Assembly: GCA_937873275.1 (NCBI GenBank)
Contig: CALMRC010000200.1
Coordinates: 1-54,466, forward strand
Direction: 5' to 3'
Origin: an uncultured Spirochaetota bacterium
GTDB taxonomy: Bacteria; Spirochaetota; Spirochaetia; Treponematales; UBA12059
DNA: 54,466 bases
In this document: positions 7,541-15,098 of the stretch, one piece after another
How positions within the stretch are numbered: position 1 is the stretch's first letter
Layout: the number at the start of each line of letters is the position of its first letter
Notes under the pieces: model-generated
The model's database searches: none
The model's input: the letters and a program-made list of their open reading frames with translations, nothing else
Told to the model about the DNA's origin: nothing
Translations under genes and position numbers: made by a program

Positions 7541-8513
7541 GGTCCGAAAGAAAGCGGTAGACGGCCCGGGCGGTCTCCTCGGAGCGTTCGGTCTGGGGGT
7601 GGTGCCCGCAGTCCTCCAGGGCCAGGAAGCCCCTCAGGTCGGGGAGGAGCTGGAGATAGGTTGCGGAGGACTCGAACCGCAGGACCTCGTCCTTTCGTCC
7701 CCAGACCAGGAAGACGGGCACCTCGATCTCCTCCAGCCGGTCCGTGAGGTCCGGGGCGGCCAGGGCGTGCCGGGTCGTCTCTCGCAGGGCCTGCCGCCCT
7801 TCCGGGGTCCGGAGCCCGGCGATCGCCCACTCGGCGATCCCGGGATACGCGTACCGGGGATCCCGCACCACCCGGTTCCGGTAGAACCGCAGGTACAGCC
7901 GCTCGGTCGTCAGGTTCGCCCCCGCGCGGATGATCGAGTCCCGGCCCAGGGCCCAGCGGTCCAGGGGATAGAACGACTCGGCCAGGCCCGCCGGGGCCAG
8001 GAGGACCAGGGCCTCCACCCGGTCCGGGTGGACCAGGGCGTATTCCAGGGCCAGGCGTCCCCCCAGGGAGTGCCCGGCGAGGACCACCTTCTCCCGTCCG
8101 AGGGCTTCCCGAAGGCCGTCCAGGATCCCGACGAACCACTCCGGTGTGTAGGGAGCCTCGGGCTTGCCGGAAGCCCCGGACCCGGGAAGGTCCGGGGACA
8201 CGAGCCGGACCGTGGGCGATCCGGATTCCGGGGCGGCGGCCGACCGGGCCTCGCGCTCCAGGGCCCGGCCGAACGCCAGGCCCTCCGCGCCGGAGGCTCC
8301 CCACCCGTGGACTCCCAGGACCAGGATATCCGCGTCCCGGGGTCCCTGGTCGAAGGCGTGGACCGGGATTCCGCCCGCCTCCAGCCAGACGGCCGGAGCG
8401 GACGCCGGGTCCGGCGGTTCCTCCGGCGGGGTAGGGCTCCGGGGCGCGGTCGCGCAGGAGACCAGGAAGGCTGCGGAGAGGGAGAGTATCAGTCGAAGTC
8501 GTAGTGTCGCCAT
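7512..8513 (-). CDS. Alpha/beta hydrolase, predicted lipoprotein
   Basis: 333 residues. The N-terminus is a lipoprotein signal peptide ending in FLVSC (~residue 18), so the protein is probably anchored to a membrane. The hydrolase core shows an oxyanion region HGWGASG (~90), the nucleophile elbow GHSLGG (Ser ~148), Asp in VWGRKDEVL (~270) and His in EDCGHHPQTERSEE (~302), so a complete catalytic triad is present. Typical reactions are ester or C-C hydrolysis; the substrate is unknown. Its start overlaps the end of the MBL-fold gene by 25 bases, suggesting one transcript. A GGAG just 2 bases before the ATG is a tight ribosome site. Confidence 0.88.
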   Translation of the reverse strand: MATLRLRLILSLSAAFLVSCATAPRSPTPPEEPPDPASAPAVWLEAGGIPVHAFDQGPRDADILVLGVHGWGASGAEGLAFGRALEREARSAAAPESGSPTVRLVSPDLPGSGASGKPEAPYTPEWFVGILDGLREALGREKVVLAGHSLGGRLALEYALVHPDRVEALVLLAPAGLAESFYPLDRWALGRDSIIRAGANLTTERLYLRFYRNRVVRDPRYAYPGIAEWAIAGLRTPEGRQALRETTRHALAAPDLTDRLEEIEVPVFLVWGRKDEVLRFESSATYLQLLPDLRGFLALEDCGHHPQTERSEETARAVYRFLSDLRAAGISPP

Positions 8514-9349
8514 TGCTCCGTGAACCCCGCGAATCCGAGGTCCCGCACCCGGTCCGCCTGGGAGGACGCGGTGTCCTGGTAGTGCATGAGGTAGGTCCGG
8601 GACTTCACTTCCGGCGGCAGGGCGGACAGTTCGTCCATCGACGCGTGCACGCCCCCGGTGAACAGCTGGCCGTCGTGGAAGATCGCCTCGAAGCGGTAGG
8701 TCCGGTCGAGGTCCAGGACCATGCCGGGGTCGAAGCGGGTGTCGCTGGTGAACAGGACGCGGTCGTCCAGGATCACCCCGTGGCTCGGGGCGGATTCCCG
8801 CCAGGTCTCCGCGTTGTCCGGGATGTGCTTGGTCCGGAAGAGGGTAAGCCGCAGGGAGCCGATCCGGGCCACCGAGAGCTGCCGGTCCGCCCCGGGGATC
8901 CTCTTGGGCCGGACGGGGACCCAGAAGTCCTCGAACTCGAGGTCCCGATCGTCGTGCCGCTCGTTGTAGGCGCAGCCGCCCCGGAGGGACGCGTTCCACA
9001 GGAGACGCTGGTAGGCCCGGGAGATCACGATGGAGGGTTTCCGCTTGGGACCGTACCGGTTCACCAGCATCACCTCCTCCAGCCCGCCGATGTGGTCCGC
9101 GTGGGAGTGGGTGATGAGGAAATTGTCGATCTTCGTGACCGGCAGTCCCAGGAAGGCCAGGGCCTCGGGGGTCCGTGTCCCGCAGTCGATCAGCAGGTGG
9201 GTATCGCCCTTGGTCACGAGGAGGTTCGTCTGGTAGTACTTCTTGGAGAAGGCGCTTCCCGCCCCGACGAAGAAGAGCCGCAGGCTCCCGTCGCTCGAAA
9301 GCGGAAGGGGCCGCTCCGCGCTCCACTCTTCCCGGGCCAGTATTTTCAT
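8489..9349 (-). CDS. MBL-fold metallo-hydrolase (RNase Z-like)
   Basis: 286 residues. The metallo-beta-lactamase signature THSHADHIGG is at about residues 79-88. The downstream metal ligands fit FTSDTRFD (Asp ~200) and His residues in GVHAS (~233) and LMHYQD (~255). Layout resembles RNase Z/arylsulfatase-like members rather than beta-lactamases. It lacks a signal peptide, so it is cytosolic. The start is backed by TTGAAA-18-TATAGT ending 7 bases before the ATG with no SD sequence. It appears to lead an operon with the alpha/beta hydrolase. Whether it cuts RNA or a small molecule cannot be decided here. Confidence 0.87.
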   Translation of the reverse strand: MKILAREEWSAERPLPLSSDGSLRLFFVGAGSAFSKKYYQTNLLVTKGDTHLLIDCGTRTPEALAFLGLPVTKIDNFLITHSHADHIGGLEEVMLVNRYGPKRKPSIVISRAYQRLLWNASLRGGCAYNERHDDRDLEFEDFWVPVRPKRIPGADRQLSVARIGSLRLTLFRTKHIPDNAETWRESAPSHGVILDDRVLFTSDTRFDPGMVLDLDRTYRFEAIFHDGQLFTGGVHASMDELSALPPEVKSRTYLMHYQDTASSQADRVRDLGFAGFTEQWRHYDFD

Positions 9350-9356
9350 CCACTTA

Positions 9357-9386
9357 ACTATATCGTAGCGGTCCGGGGATTTTCAA
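9357..9386 (-). promoter_or_regulatory. Leaderless-type promoter of the MBL-fold gene
   Basis: On the minus strand TTGAAA (9386-9381), 18 bases, TATAGT (9362-9357), then 7 bases to the ATG. Both hexamers are close to sigma-70 consensus and there is no SD sequence. This is the best-formed example of the pattern in the window. Confidence 0.65.
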
Positions 9387-9402
9387 TGAAGGGGCGAATT
9401 GT

Positions 9403-9422
9403 AGTATAGTGCGGATTATACT
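9403..9422. promoter_or_regulatory. Palindrome AGTATA-N8-TATACT between divergent genes
   Basis: The half sites AGTATA (9403-9408) and TATACT (9417-9422) form an inverted repeat just upstream of the SDR gene. Each could also be a -10 hexamer, in opposite directions. It may be an operator or simply the SDR -10 region; no clear -35 is seen. Confidence 0.35.
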
Positions 9423-9441
9423 CGGGCAAGGAGCAGCATCG

Positions 9442-10254
9442 ATGTCGCGGAAAACATGGTTCATCACCGGCGCGTCCAAGGGTTTCGGACGGATCTGGAC
9501 CCGGGCGGCCCTGGCCCGGGGAGACCGGGTGGCGGCGACCGCCCGCGATCCGGAGACCCTTCGGGATCTCTCCGCCGCCTTCGGGGACTCGATCCTGCCC
9601 CTGGCCCTGGACGTGCGGGACCGGGCCGCGGCCTTCCGGGCCGTGGCCGAGGCGAAGGCCCGGTTCGGGCGGCTGGACGTGGTCGTGAACAACGCCGGGT
9701 ACGGACTGTTCGGCGCCGTGGAGGACGTCACCGAGGAGCAGGCCCGGGCCCAGATGGAGACGAACTTTTTCGGCACCCTCTGGGTCACCCAGGCGGTCCT
9801 GCCGGTCCTGCGGGAAGGCGGGGGCGGACGGATCCTCCAGGTGTCCAGCCTGGGAGGCGTCGTGTCCTTCCCCTTCCTGGGGCTCTACCACGCCTCCAAA
9901 TGGGCCGTGGAGGGAATAAGCGAGTCCCTGGCCAAGGAGGTCGCGGGCTTCGGCATCCGGATCACCCTGATCGAGCCGGGGCCCTTCGGCACGGACTGGA
10001 GGGGTCCCTCCGCGGCGCACGCCCCGAAAGCGGCCCCCTACGAGGGCGCCGGCCGCGTGGGCTCGGGCCTCCAGTCGGGGGACCCGGAGGCCACGGCCGC
10101 GGCGATCCTCGCGGTCGCGGATTCCCCGGAACCGCCCCTGCGGATCTTCCTGGGCGCCGGGGTGGCCGAGCTGGCCCGGGGGGTCTACGCCGAGCGGCAG
10201 AAGACCTGGGACGCCTGGGCCGAGGTTTCTACGGCCGCCCAGGGCGGCCGATGA
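9442..10254 (+). CDS. Short-chain dehydrogenase/reductase
   Basis: 270 residues, classical SDR with an NAD(P) Rossmann motif TGASKGFG (~residues 9-16), NNAGYG (~83), a Ser-containing VSSLGG strand and the catalytic YHASK (~150-154). Family members reduce or oxidise alcohol/carbonyl groups on lipids, sugars or other small substrates; the actual one is unknown. I chose ATG 9442 over a GTG 33 bases upstream because AAGGAG stands 8 bases before it. Followed 49 bases on by a small unknown gene on the same strand. Confidence 0.92.
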   Translation: MSRKTWFITGASKGFGRIWTRAALARGDRVAATARDPETLRDLSAAFGDSILPLALDVRDRAAAFRAVAEAKARFGRLDVVVNNAGYGLFGAVEDVTEEQARAQMETNFFGTLWVTQAVLPVLREGGGGRILQVSSLGGVVSFPFLGLYHASKWAVEGISESLAKEVAGFGIRITLIEPGPFGTDWRGPSAAHAPKAAPYEGAGRVGSGLQSGDPEATAAAILAVADSPEPPLRIFLGAGVAELARGVYAERQKTWDAWAEVSTAAQGGR

Positions 10255-10303
10255 TCCGGAGCCGCGGCTTCGGCCGCGGCGGGCGTTCGAAATGGGAGGC
10301 GAC

Positions 10304-10732
10304 ATGACCCGGGATGCGGAGACGTTCTGGCGGGACTACGAGCGCGATACCGGGGAAACCGTGGAAGCCCGGGCCATGGGCCAGTGGCTGGGACCCGGGG
10401 CGCCCCGGGAGGGGGTCTGGGGCATCCTCGTCCTGACGGACCGCTCCTTCCACTTCCTGGGGAGGAAGTCCGAGAACTGGGTCCGGGGACTGTTCACCCT
10501 TCGGGGCCGGGAGGATCCCGAACCCGTGGAGTTCCGGATCCCCCGGGAGGCCCTCCGGGGCCTGGAGGAGCCGCGCCGGACCTGGCTGTCCCGGATCCTG
10601 GGGGCCGCCTTCCCGGAGATCGCCCTGTCCTGGGATCCCGCCGCCGGCGGGGAGGCCTCCCGGGCCGTGTTCAACGTGGACGACCAGCAGGGATTCCTCG
10701 ACAAGCTCCGGGGCGCGGTACGGGGAGGGTAG
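10304..10732 (+). CDS. Conserved-looking hypothetical protein, possibly PH/GRAM-like
   Basis: 142 residues, soluble and without signal peptide. The central block GVWGILVLTDRSFHFLGRK followed by an amphipathic end (FNVDDQQGFLDKL) resembles the beta-strand pattern of bacterial PH or GRAM-like domains, where TD.S..F repeats are common. That is a visual impression only. The start at 10304 is preceded by GGGAGG at 4 bases; an in-frame ATG 12 bases earlier is possible. It lies between the SDR and the promoter of the peptidase gene. Confidence 0.65.
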   Translation: MTRDAETFWRDYERDTGETVEARAMGQWLGPGAPREGVWGILVLTDRSFHFLGRKSENWVRGLFTLRGREDPEPVEFRIPREALRGLEEPRRTWLSRILGAAFPEIALSWDPAAGGEASRAVFNVDDQQGFLDKLRGAVRGG

Positions 10733-10756
10733 CGGTTTCCCGCTGGCGCATTGCCT

Positions 10757-10786
10757 TTGACAAACCGATAATCTAGGTGTTAAACT
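10757..10786 (+). promoter_or_regulatory. Sigma-70-type promoter of the envelope cluster
   Basis: TTGACA (10757-10762), 18-base spacer, TAAACT (10781-10786). It lies about 40 bases ahead of the GTG start of the peptidase gene, which also has AAGGAG, so this is an ordinary leadered promoter. Confidence 0.65.
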
Positions 10787-10825
10787 ACTCCGATAGCTGT
10801 CATCGCGGGGTCTCAAGGAGCGCGG

Positions 10826-11854
10826 GTGTCGACTCTGAAACGATATAAGAAGCTGGAGAATTCTCTGGTTCAGCGGCTCGTCGCCGTCCTAACCCGCGGG
10901 GCCGCGTCCCTGCGGGATTTCCTCCGGCGCTTCGTGAAGGCCGGCCGGCAAAAGCTCACCATCATGCTGGTCCCCCACACGGAGAAGCGGATCCTCAATC
11001 TCCAACTCAGCTTCTTCGGCCTGGCGGGCATCCTCCTGGCCCTGGGCGTGATCCTGTCCGTGTCCGTCTTCGCGACCTCCCGGTTCGGAAGCACCGCCCG
11101 CCTGTTGTCCGGCAAGGTCTCCGACCTCCGATCCACCCAGGCGGACCTCGACGCGGTCCGGGACGAGACCACGACCCTGATCAAGGCCGCCCGCAACTTC
11201 GAGGCCGCCCTGTCCTCCACCCTGTCCCGGATCGGCATCCAGCCTTCGTCGTCCTCCTCGGGGGACCGGGACGGGGACCTGGCCGCCTTCTTCGACGTCG
11301 AGGAGGCCGGACGCGGATCCCTGCGGGAGGTGGGGGAGATCCGGAAGGTCACCCGCTACCTGGAGAAGACGGTGGACGCGGTCAAGGAATTGGGCGGCGT
11401 CGTGGCCTCCCAGAGCGAGGTCCTCTCGGAGATCCCGAACCTCTGGCCCGTCAAGGGCGGGATCGGCCACATCTCGATGTACTACGGCCAGAACGAGAAT
11501 CCCTTCTACGGTTCCTGGTACCTCCACAAGGGGCTGGACATCTCCACGTTCCGGATGGGGGATGCCGTCGTGGCCACCGCGGACGGGAAGGTCGCCAACA
11601 TCGGGTACGACCCCAGCTACGGCAACAACATCATCCTGGAGCACAAGCACGGGTTCTTCACCCGCTACGCCCACCTCCAGTCGGTCCGGGTCCAGAAGGG
11701 CCAGAAGGTCCAGCAGGGCCAGGTCATCGGGTATCTGGGCAACACCGGGCTCACCACGGGTCCCCACCTCCATTACGAGGTGCACCTGGGCACCGAGACC
11801 ATCGATCCCCTCCGGTTCCTGAACATCCGCTCCAGTTCCGCGTTGACGCAGTAA
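10826..11854 (+). CDS. M23 family (LytM-type) metallopeptidase, membrane-anchored
   Basis: 342 residues. A basic cytoplasmic N-terminus is followed by one transmembrane segment (~residues 58-86, LNLQLSFFGLAGILLALGVI), a coiled-coil-like periplasmic stretch (~90-200) and a C-terminal M23 domain. The zinc ligands are intact: HKGLD (~234-238) and HLHYE (~313-317). M23 enzymes cut peptidoglycan cross-links or peptide stems. Start is GTG with AAGGAG 5 bases upstream. The bactofilin gene follows 23 bases later. In other helical bacteria M23 endopeptidases and bactofilins work together in cell shape, which is the likely role here. Confidence 0.93.
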   Translation: MSTLKRYKKLENSLVQRLVAVLTRGAASLRDFLRRFVKAGRQKLTIMLVPHTEKRILNLQLSFFGLAGILLALGVILSVSVFATSRFGSTARLLSGKVSDLRSTQADLDAVRDETTTLIKAARNFEAALSSTLSRIGIQPSSSSSGDRDGDLAAFFDVEEAGRGSLREVGEIRKVTRYLEKTVDAVKELGGVVASQSEVLSEIPNLWPVKGGIGHISMYYGQNENPFYGSWYLHKGLDISTFRMGDAVVATADGKVANIGYDPSYGNNIILEHKHGFFTRYAHLQSVRVQKGQKVQQGQVIGYLGNTGLTTGPHLHYEVHLGTETIDPLRFLNIRSSSALTQ

Positions 11855-11871
11855 GCCCCTCCGGATAGGAT
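11843..11871 (+). promoter_or_regulatory. Internal leaderless-type promoter for bactofilin
   Basis: TTGACG (11843-11848), a 17-base spacer and TAGGAT (11866-11871), ending 6 bases before the bactofilin ATG, with no SD sequence. The -35 lies in the last codons of the peptidase gene. Confidence 0.55.
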
Positions 11872-11877
11872 ACCCCC

Positions 11878-12333
11878 ATGGCGAACCTCCGCGACTCCCT
11901 GGTGAACTCCCTCGTCGGCACGGGCAGCACCCTTCGGGGGGACCTGGTCGTGGACGGCCTGGTGCGGGTGGACGGGGACGTCCTCGGGGCCATCCGGTCC
12001 ACGGGAAAGGTCGTGGTCGGCCAGGCCGGTCGGTGCGAATCCTCGATCCAGGCCCGGTCCGCCATCATCGGCGGCCTGGTCAAGGGCGACGTCTGCGTCA
12101 CCGAGCGGCTTTCGGTGCTGGACGGGGCCGTCATCGTGGGAAACGTCTTCGCCCCCCGGCTGGACGCGGAGGGGGACATCGTCATCCACGGGGACGTGGA
12201 GGTCAGCGGCCGGGTCGAGAAGGCCGAGGAGGCCCTCTTGGACTTCCAGGCCCGGCACGGCACCCGGGTCCCCGTCGTCGATCCGGCGGATCCCCGCAAG
12301 GGGGCGGGAACCGAAGGCCCATGGCGAAGATAG
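11878..12333 (+). CDS. Bactofilin
   Basis: 151 residues. The bactofilin (DUF583) domain covers about residues 15-115, with the regular glycine- and valine-rich beta-helix repeats (GTGSTLRGDLVVDGLVRVDG, IIGGLVKGDVCV, GAVIVGNVFAP, GDIVIHGDVEVSG). Bactofilins polymerise into filaments without nucleotide and scaffold peptidoglycan enzymes; in Leptospira one is needed for helical shape. The Pro/Arg-rich tail is likely disordered. No SD sequence precedes the ATG. The next gene starts 13 bases before the stop. Confidence 0.95.
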   Translation: MANLRDSLVNSLVGTGSTLRGDLVVDGLVRVDGDVLGAIRSTGKVVVGQAGRCESSIQARSAIIGGLVKGDVCVTERLSVLDGAVIVGNVFAPRLDAEGDIVIHGDVEVSGRVEKAEEALLDFQARHGTRVPVVDPADPRKGAGTEGPWRR

Positions 12334-12827
12334 ACCTCCCGGACAACCTCCTGTCGGGGCTCGTGCCCGGACTCTCGGGGAGAAAGCCCCGGGAGGAGCG
12401 GAAGGTCGACAAGGGCCGGGGAGTCTTCCGGACCCTCCTGGGAAAGGCCGAGAAGGCCGAGGAGGACGGGTTCCACACCGATTCCGTGGCGGACGCCCCC
12501 TACTCCCAGGCGGACCTGGAGGCCATGCTGGACGACGTCCACGGGCTCGGGGAGGATCTGAAGCGGGACCCCAATTCGGAGGCCGTGGTGGCCTACAAGC
12601 TGGCGGTGCGCAACTTCGTCCATTACGTGGTTTCCCGGGCGTACGCCCTGGAGGAGAAAACTTCGGGGACCAATATCCTGAAACGCAAAAAATACGTTAT
12701 CCTGTCCGTCGTGGACCAGAAGCTCGAACGGCTCGCGGCGGAAATCCTGTCCACCCAGCGCAGCCAGCTGGAGATCCTGCGGAAGGTGGACGAGATCTAC
12801 GGAATCCTGGTGGATCTCCTGCAGTGA
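12321..12827 (+). CDS. YaaR family (DUF327) protein
   Basis: 168 residues, all-alpha and charged. The C-terminal two thirds fit the YaaR/DUF327 family: an AVVAYKLAVRNFVHYVVSRAYALEEK block followed by the KRKKYVILSVVDQKLERLAAEIL helix and a DEIYGILVDLLQ end. The biochemical role of the family is not well established. Its start overlaps the bactofilin gene by 13 bases, and the RicT gene follows 16 bases later, so it belongs to the same transcription unit. The first 40 residues (Gly/Arg/Lys-rich) look flexible. Confidence 0.85.
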   Translation: MAKIDLPDNLLSGLVPGLSGRKPREERKVDKGRGVFRTLLGKAEKAEEDGFHTDSVADAPYSQADLEAMLDDVHGLGEDLKRDPNSEAVVAYKLAVRNFVHYVVSRAYALEEKTSGTNILKRKKYVILSVVDQKLERLAAEILSTQRSQLEILRKVDEIYGILVDLLQ

Positions 12828-12843
12828 GCCTCATGGAGGAACG

Positions 12844-13986
12844 ATGACGCGGTACGCGGATCACGATATGACCGAGGAGGAGCTCCGGCACCTGGAGGAC
12901 GAGGGCGCGGACGCGGAGCGGAGGGAAACCCGGCCCCCGTCGTCCCTGCCCTGGCCCCTCTACCGGCTGGCCATCGAGCACTCCCACGAGACCTTCCTGG
13001 CCGTCTTCGACGGTCCCGTTCCGAAGCCCGCGGCCCCGGAGCCCGTCCCGGCCCCGGAGGCGCCCCCGATCCCGGACCTGTCGGCGACCCCGGCCGGGGA
13101 GCCCGCCGCGGAGACGGCGGGGGAACCCGGGGTCGGCGGGAATCCCGAGGCCGAACGGATCCCGGACCCGACGGCGGTTCCGGAGCCCACCCTCGAGGCC
13201 GCGCGGCCCGACGCCCCGGAAGCCGGCCCTTCGACCCTGGGCGTCGGCACCTATGTGCTGGTATCCACCCGGTACGGCCGGGACCTCTGCCGGGTCATGG
13301 GGCTCATCCGGAGCCCCGGGTACGTATCCCCCGAGGAGATCGCCCGGATCGAGAGGGTCGCCACCCCGGCGGACCTCGAGCGGAAGACCCAGAACGCGGA
13401 GAAGGAACGGCAGGCCTTCAAGGTCTGCCAGGACCGGATCGCCGCGCGTCATTTGCCCATGAAGCTGGTGTCCGCCCATTACCTCCTCGAGGAGCCCAAG
13501 GTCCTCTTCTTCTTCACTGCAGATTCCCGGGTGGACTTCCGGGAACTGGTGAAGGACCTGGTCTCGGTGTTCAAGATGCGGATCGAGCTTAGGCAGATCG
13601 GCGTGCGGGACGAGGCCCGGGTCACCGGGGGCTGCGGCGTCTGCGGCCGGGTCCTCTGCTGCCACGGCGTCACGGACAAGCTGGTCCCGGTCTCCATCAA
13701 GATGGCCAAGGACCAGAACCTGTCCCTCAACTCCATGAAGATATCCGGCCCCTGCGGCCGCCTGCTCTGCTGCCTGGCCTACGAGTTCGGCTTCTACCGG
13801 GAAGCCCGGCGGAGCATACCCCCCGAGGGGGCGCGGTTCCAGTGGGAGGGGGTGGTCTTCCGGGTCACCGAGATCAACGTTCCCGCCGGCCGGGTGCGCA
13901 TCTCCGGGGAGGACGGACGGGTCCTCGTGGTGGACGCCTCCCGGTTCTCCCAGGTCGAGGGCCGCTGGGCCCTCAAGAGCGAGTAG
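12844..13986 (+). CDS. ricT: PSP1-domain protein, RicT-like
   Basis: 380 residues. An N-terminal acidic stretch is followed by a Pro/Ala/Glu-rich linker (~residues 60-135) and then the PSP1 domain (~135-330). The domain includes the cysteine cluster typical of RicT: CGVCGRVLCCHG and CGRLLCCLAYE, six or more cysteines in two blocks. In Bacillus RicT is part of an Fe-S complex that affects RNase Y activity; other PSP1 proteins are linked to DNA replication and sporulation. The long low-complexity linker makes this protein about 100 residues longer than typical bacterial RicT. GGAGGA precedes the ATG closely. Partners RicA and RicF are not in the window. Confidence 0.88.
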   Translation: MTRYADHDMTEEELRHLEDEGADAERRETRPPSSLPWPLYRLAIEHSHETFLAVFDGPVPKPAAPEPVPAPEAPPIPDLSATPAGEPAAETAGEPGVGGNPEAERIPDPTAVPEPTLEAARPDAPEAGPSTLGVGTYVLVSTRYGRDLCRVMGLIRSPGYVSPEEIARIERVATPADLERKTQNAEKERQAFKVCQDRIAARHLPMKLVSAHYLLEEPKVLFFFTADSRVDFRELVKDLVSVFKMRIELRQIGVRDEARVTGGCGVCGRVLCCHGVTDKLVPVSIKMAKDQNLSLNSMKISGPCGRLLCCLAYEFGFYREARRSIPPEGARFQWEGVVFRVTEINVPAGRVRISGEDGRVLVVDASRFSQVEGRWALKSE

Positions 13987-14002
13987 TCTCGCCGGAAGTG
14001 TA

Positions 14003-14028
14003 CGGCGGCCGGAAGCGTCCGGCCGCCG
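14003..14028. terminator. GC-rich hairpin between convergent genes
   Basis: Perfect 11-bp stem CGGCGGCCGGA / TCCGGCCGCCG with a 4-base loop, 17 bases after the RicT stop. There is no U-tract on either strand, so it may pause transcription or protect RNA rather than act as a classic terminator. Confidence 0.5.
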
Positions 14029-14051
14029 AATGCGCCGTTCCCGTGCGGGGC

Positions 14052-14960
14052 TTACGGCGCGGAGGGCGAGCCGCCCGAGACGCCGTCCCCGATACGGTAG
14101 ATCACCCCCAGGCCCGCGTCGAAGAGGAAGGCTCCCGGATCGGGGCTCTGGCCGGAGAGGCCGTCGGTCCCGAAGGAGAAGACGCTGGTCTCCAGCCTCG
14201 CGGTGATGCGGAGCTTCCGGGCGACCCTCCAGTCCGCCCGGGTCCCCAGGATCACGCTCCCCAGGGTGTCGGTCGCCGGCAGCCCCGAATCCCAGGTCTT
14301 GGAAAGGGCCTGGTAGCCCAGGGTCCAGACCAGGGTCAGGGGGGCGCCCTTCCGGTACACGTTCACGTCGAAGGTGTACCGGGACAGGCGGTCCTGGGTC
14401 ATGAGGGAGGCGGTCTCCTGGAGGTAGAACTTCTTGGTCTGCATGGACAGGGTGCAGATGGCGTTGTACACGTACCAGCCCGCGCTGATCTCCGTCATCT
14501 CCTGGATGTAGTCCCCCGCGGCCAGCAGGCCCCCGCCCAGGGAGGAGTCGGACCGGAAGGAGGCGAAGACCCGGCCGGGCCACTCCAGGCGCAGGGATGT
14601 GGAGAGTCCGCCCTTGAGGGGGGCTTCCCGGGAGTTGAAGGCCCCCAGGAAGGGGCCCGCGCTGAACTGGGCGAAGCCCAGGTCGTAGGTCAGGAGGACC
14701 GAGACGAGGTGCCGGAGGACGGGATCGGTCTCGTAGCCGATCCGGTAGGACAGGCTGTCCCCGACGGAGTCGGAGACGGCGACCGCGGCGCCCCAGAAGA
14801 AGTTGTCCGCCGGGAAGACGCCGACCGTGGCGGCGTCCTGACTCCAGGGCAGGAAAAGATTGCCCGCCCGGGCTTCCGTCGCGAGCTCCAGGCCGGAAAG
14901 GGGGGCGGCCGCCAGGACCAGGATCAGCACGGCCCAGGCCGCGCCGCGGGAACTTGTCAT
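14052..14960 (-). CDS. Predicted outer-membrane beta-barrel protein
   Basis: 302 residues. A Sec signal peptide (AWAVLILVLAAAPLSGLEL, cut near residue 24) is followed by repeated amphipathic strands with alternating hydrophobic residues and many aromatic and Gly/Ser turns, for example FSAGPFLGAFNS, EISAGWYVYNAICTLSM and VILGTRADWRVARKLRITARLE. It is likely a barrel in the spirochaetal outer membrane, ending with a LGVIYRIG strand and a short Gly/Ser/Pro tail. No named family is recognised. GAGGTG lies 5 bases before the ATG. It is divergent from the chemotaxis operon. Confidence 0.7.
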   Translation of the reverse strand: MTSSRGAAWAVLILVLAAAPLSGLELATEARAGNLFLPWSQDAATVGVFPADNFFWGAAVAVSDSVGDSLSYRIGYETDPVLRHLVSVLLTYDLGFAQFSAGPFLGAFNSREAPLKGGLSTSLRLEWPGRVFASFRSDSSLGGGLLAAGDYIQEMTEISAGWYVYNAICTLSMQTKKFYLQETASLMTQDRLSRYTFDVNVYRKGAPLTLVWTLGYQALSKTWDSGLPATDTLGSVILGTRADWRVARKLRITARLETSVFSFGTDGLSGQSPDPGAFLFDAGLGVIYRIGDGVSGGSPSAP

Positions 14961-15098
14961 CGGATCACCTCATCCCAGGCTTTTCAGCTAGCATAAGTTT
15001 CGGAACATCTCCCCCTATAGTCTATACCATTTTCGGCGATATCGGGATCCCTCGTCGAATCTTGACTTAATCTCCATTCCGTATAAGATGATACCATA

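Noticed and set aside
15062-15087. TTGACT and TATAAG as a cheA promoter
   Set aside because: Spacing is only 14 bases, too short for a sigma-70 promoter; the TATAAG may still act with another -35, but I cannot support it.
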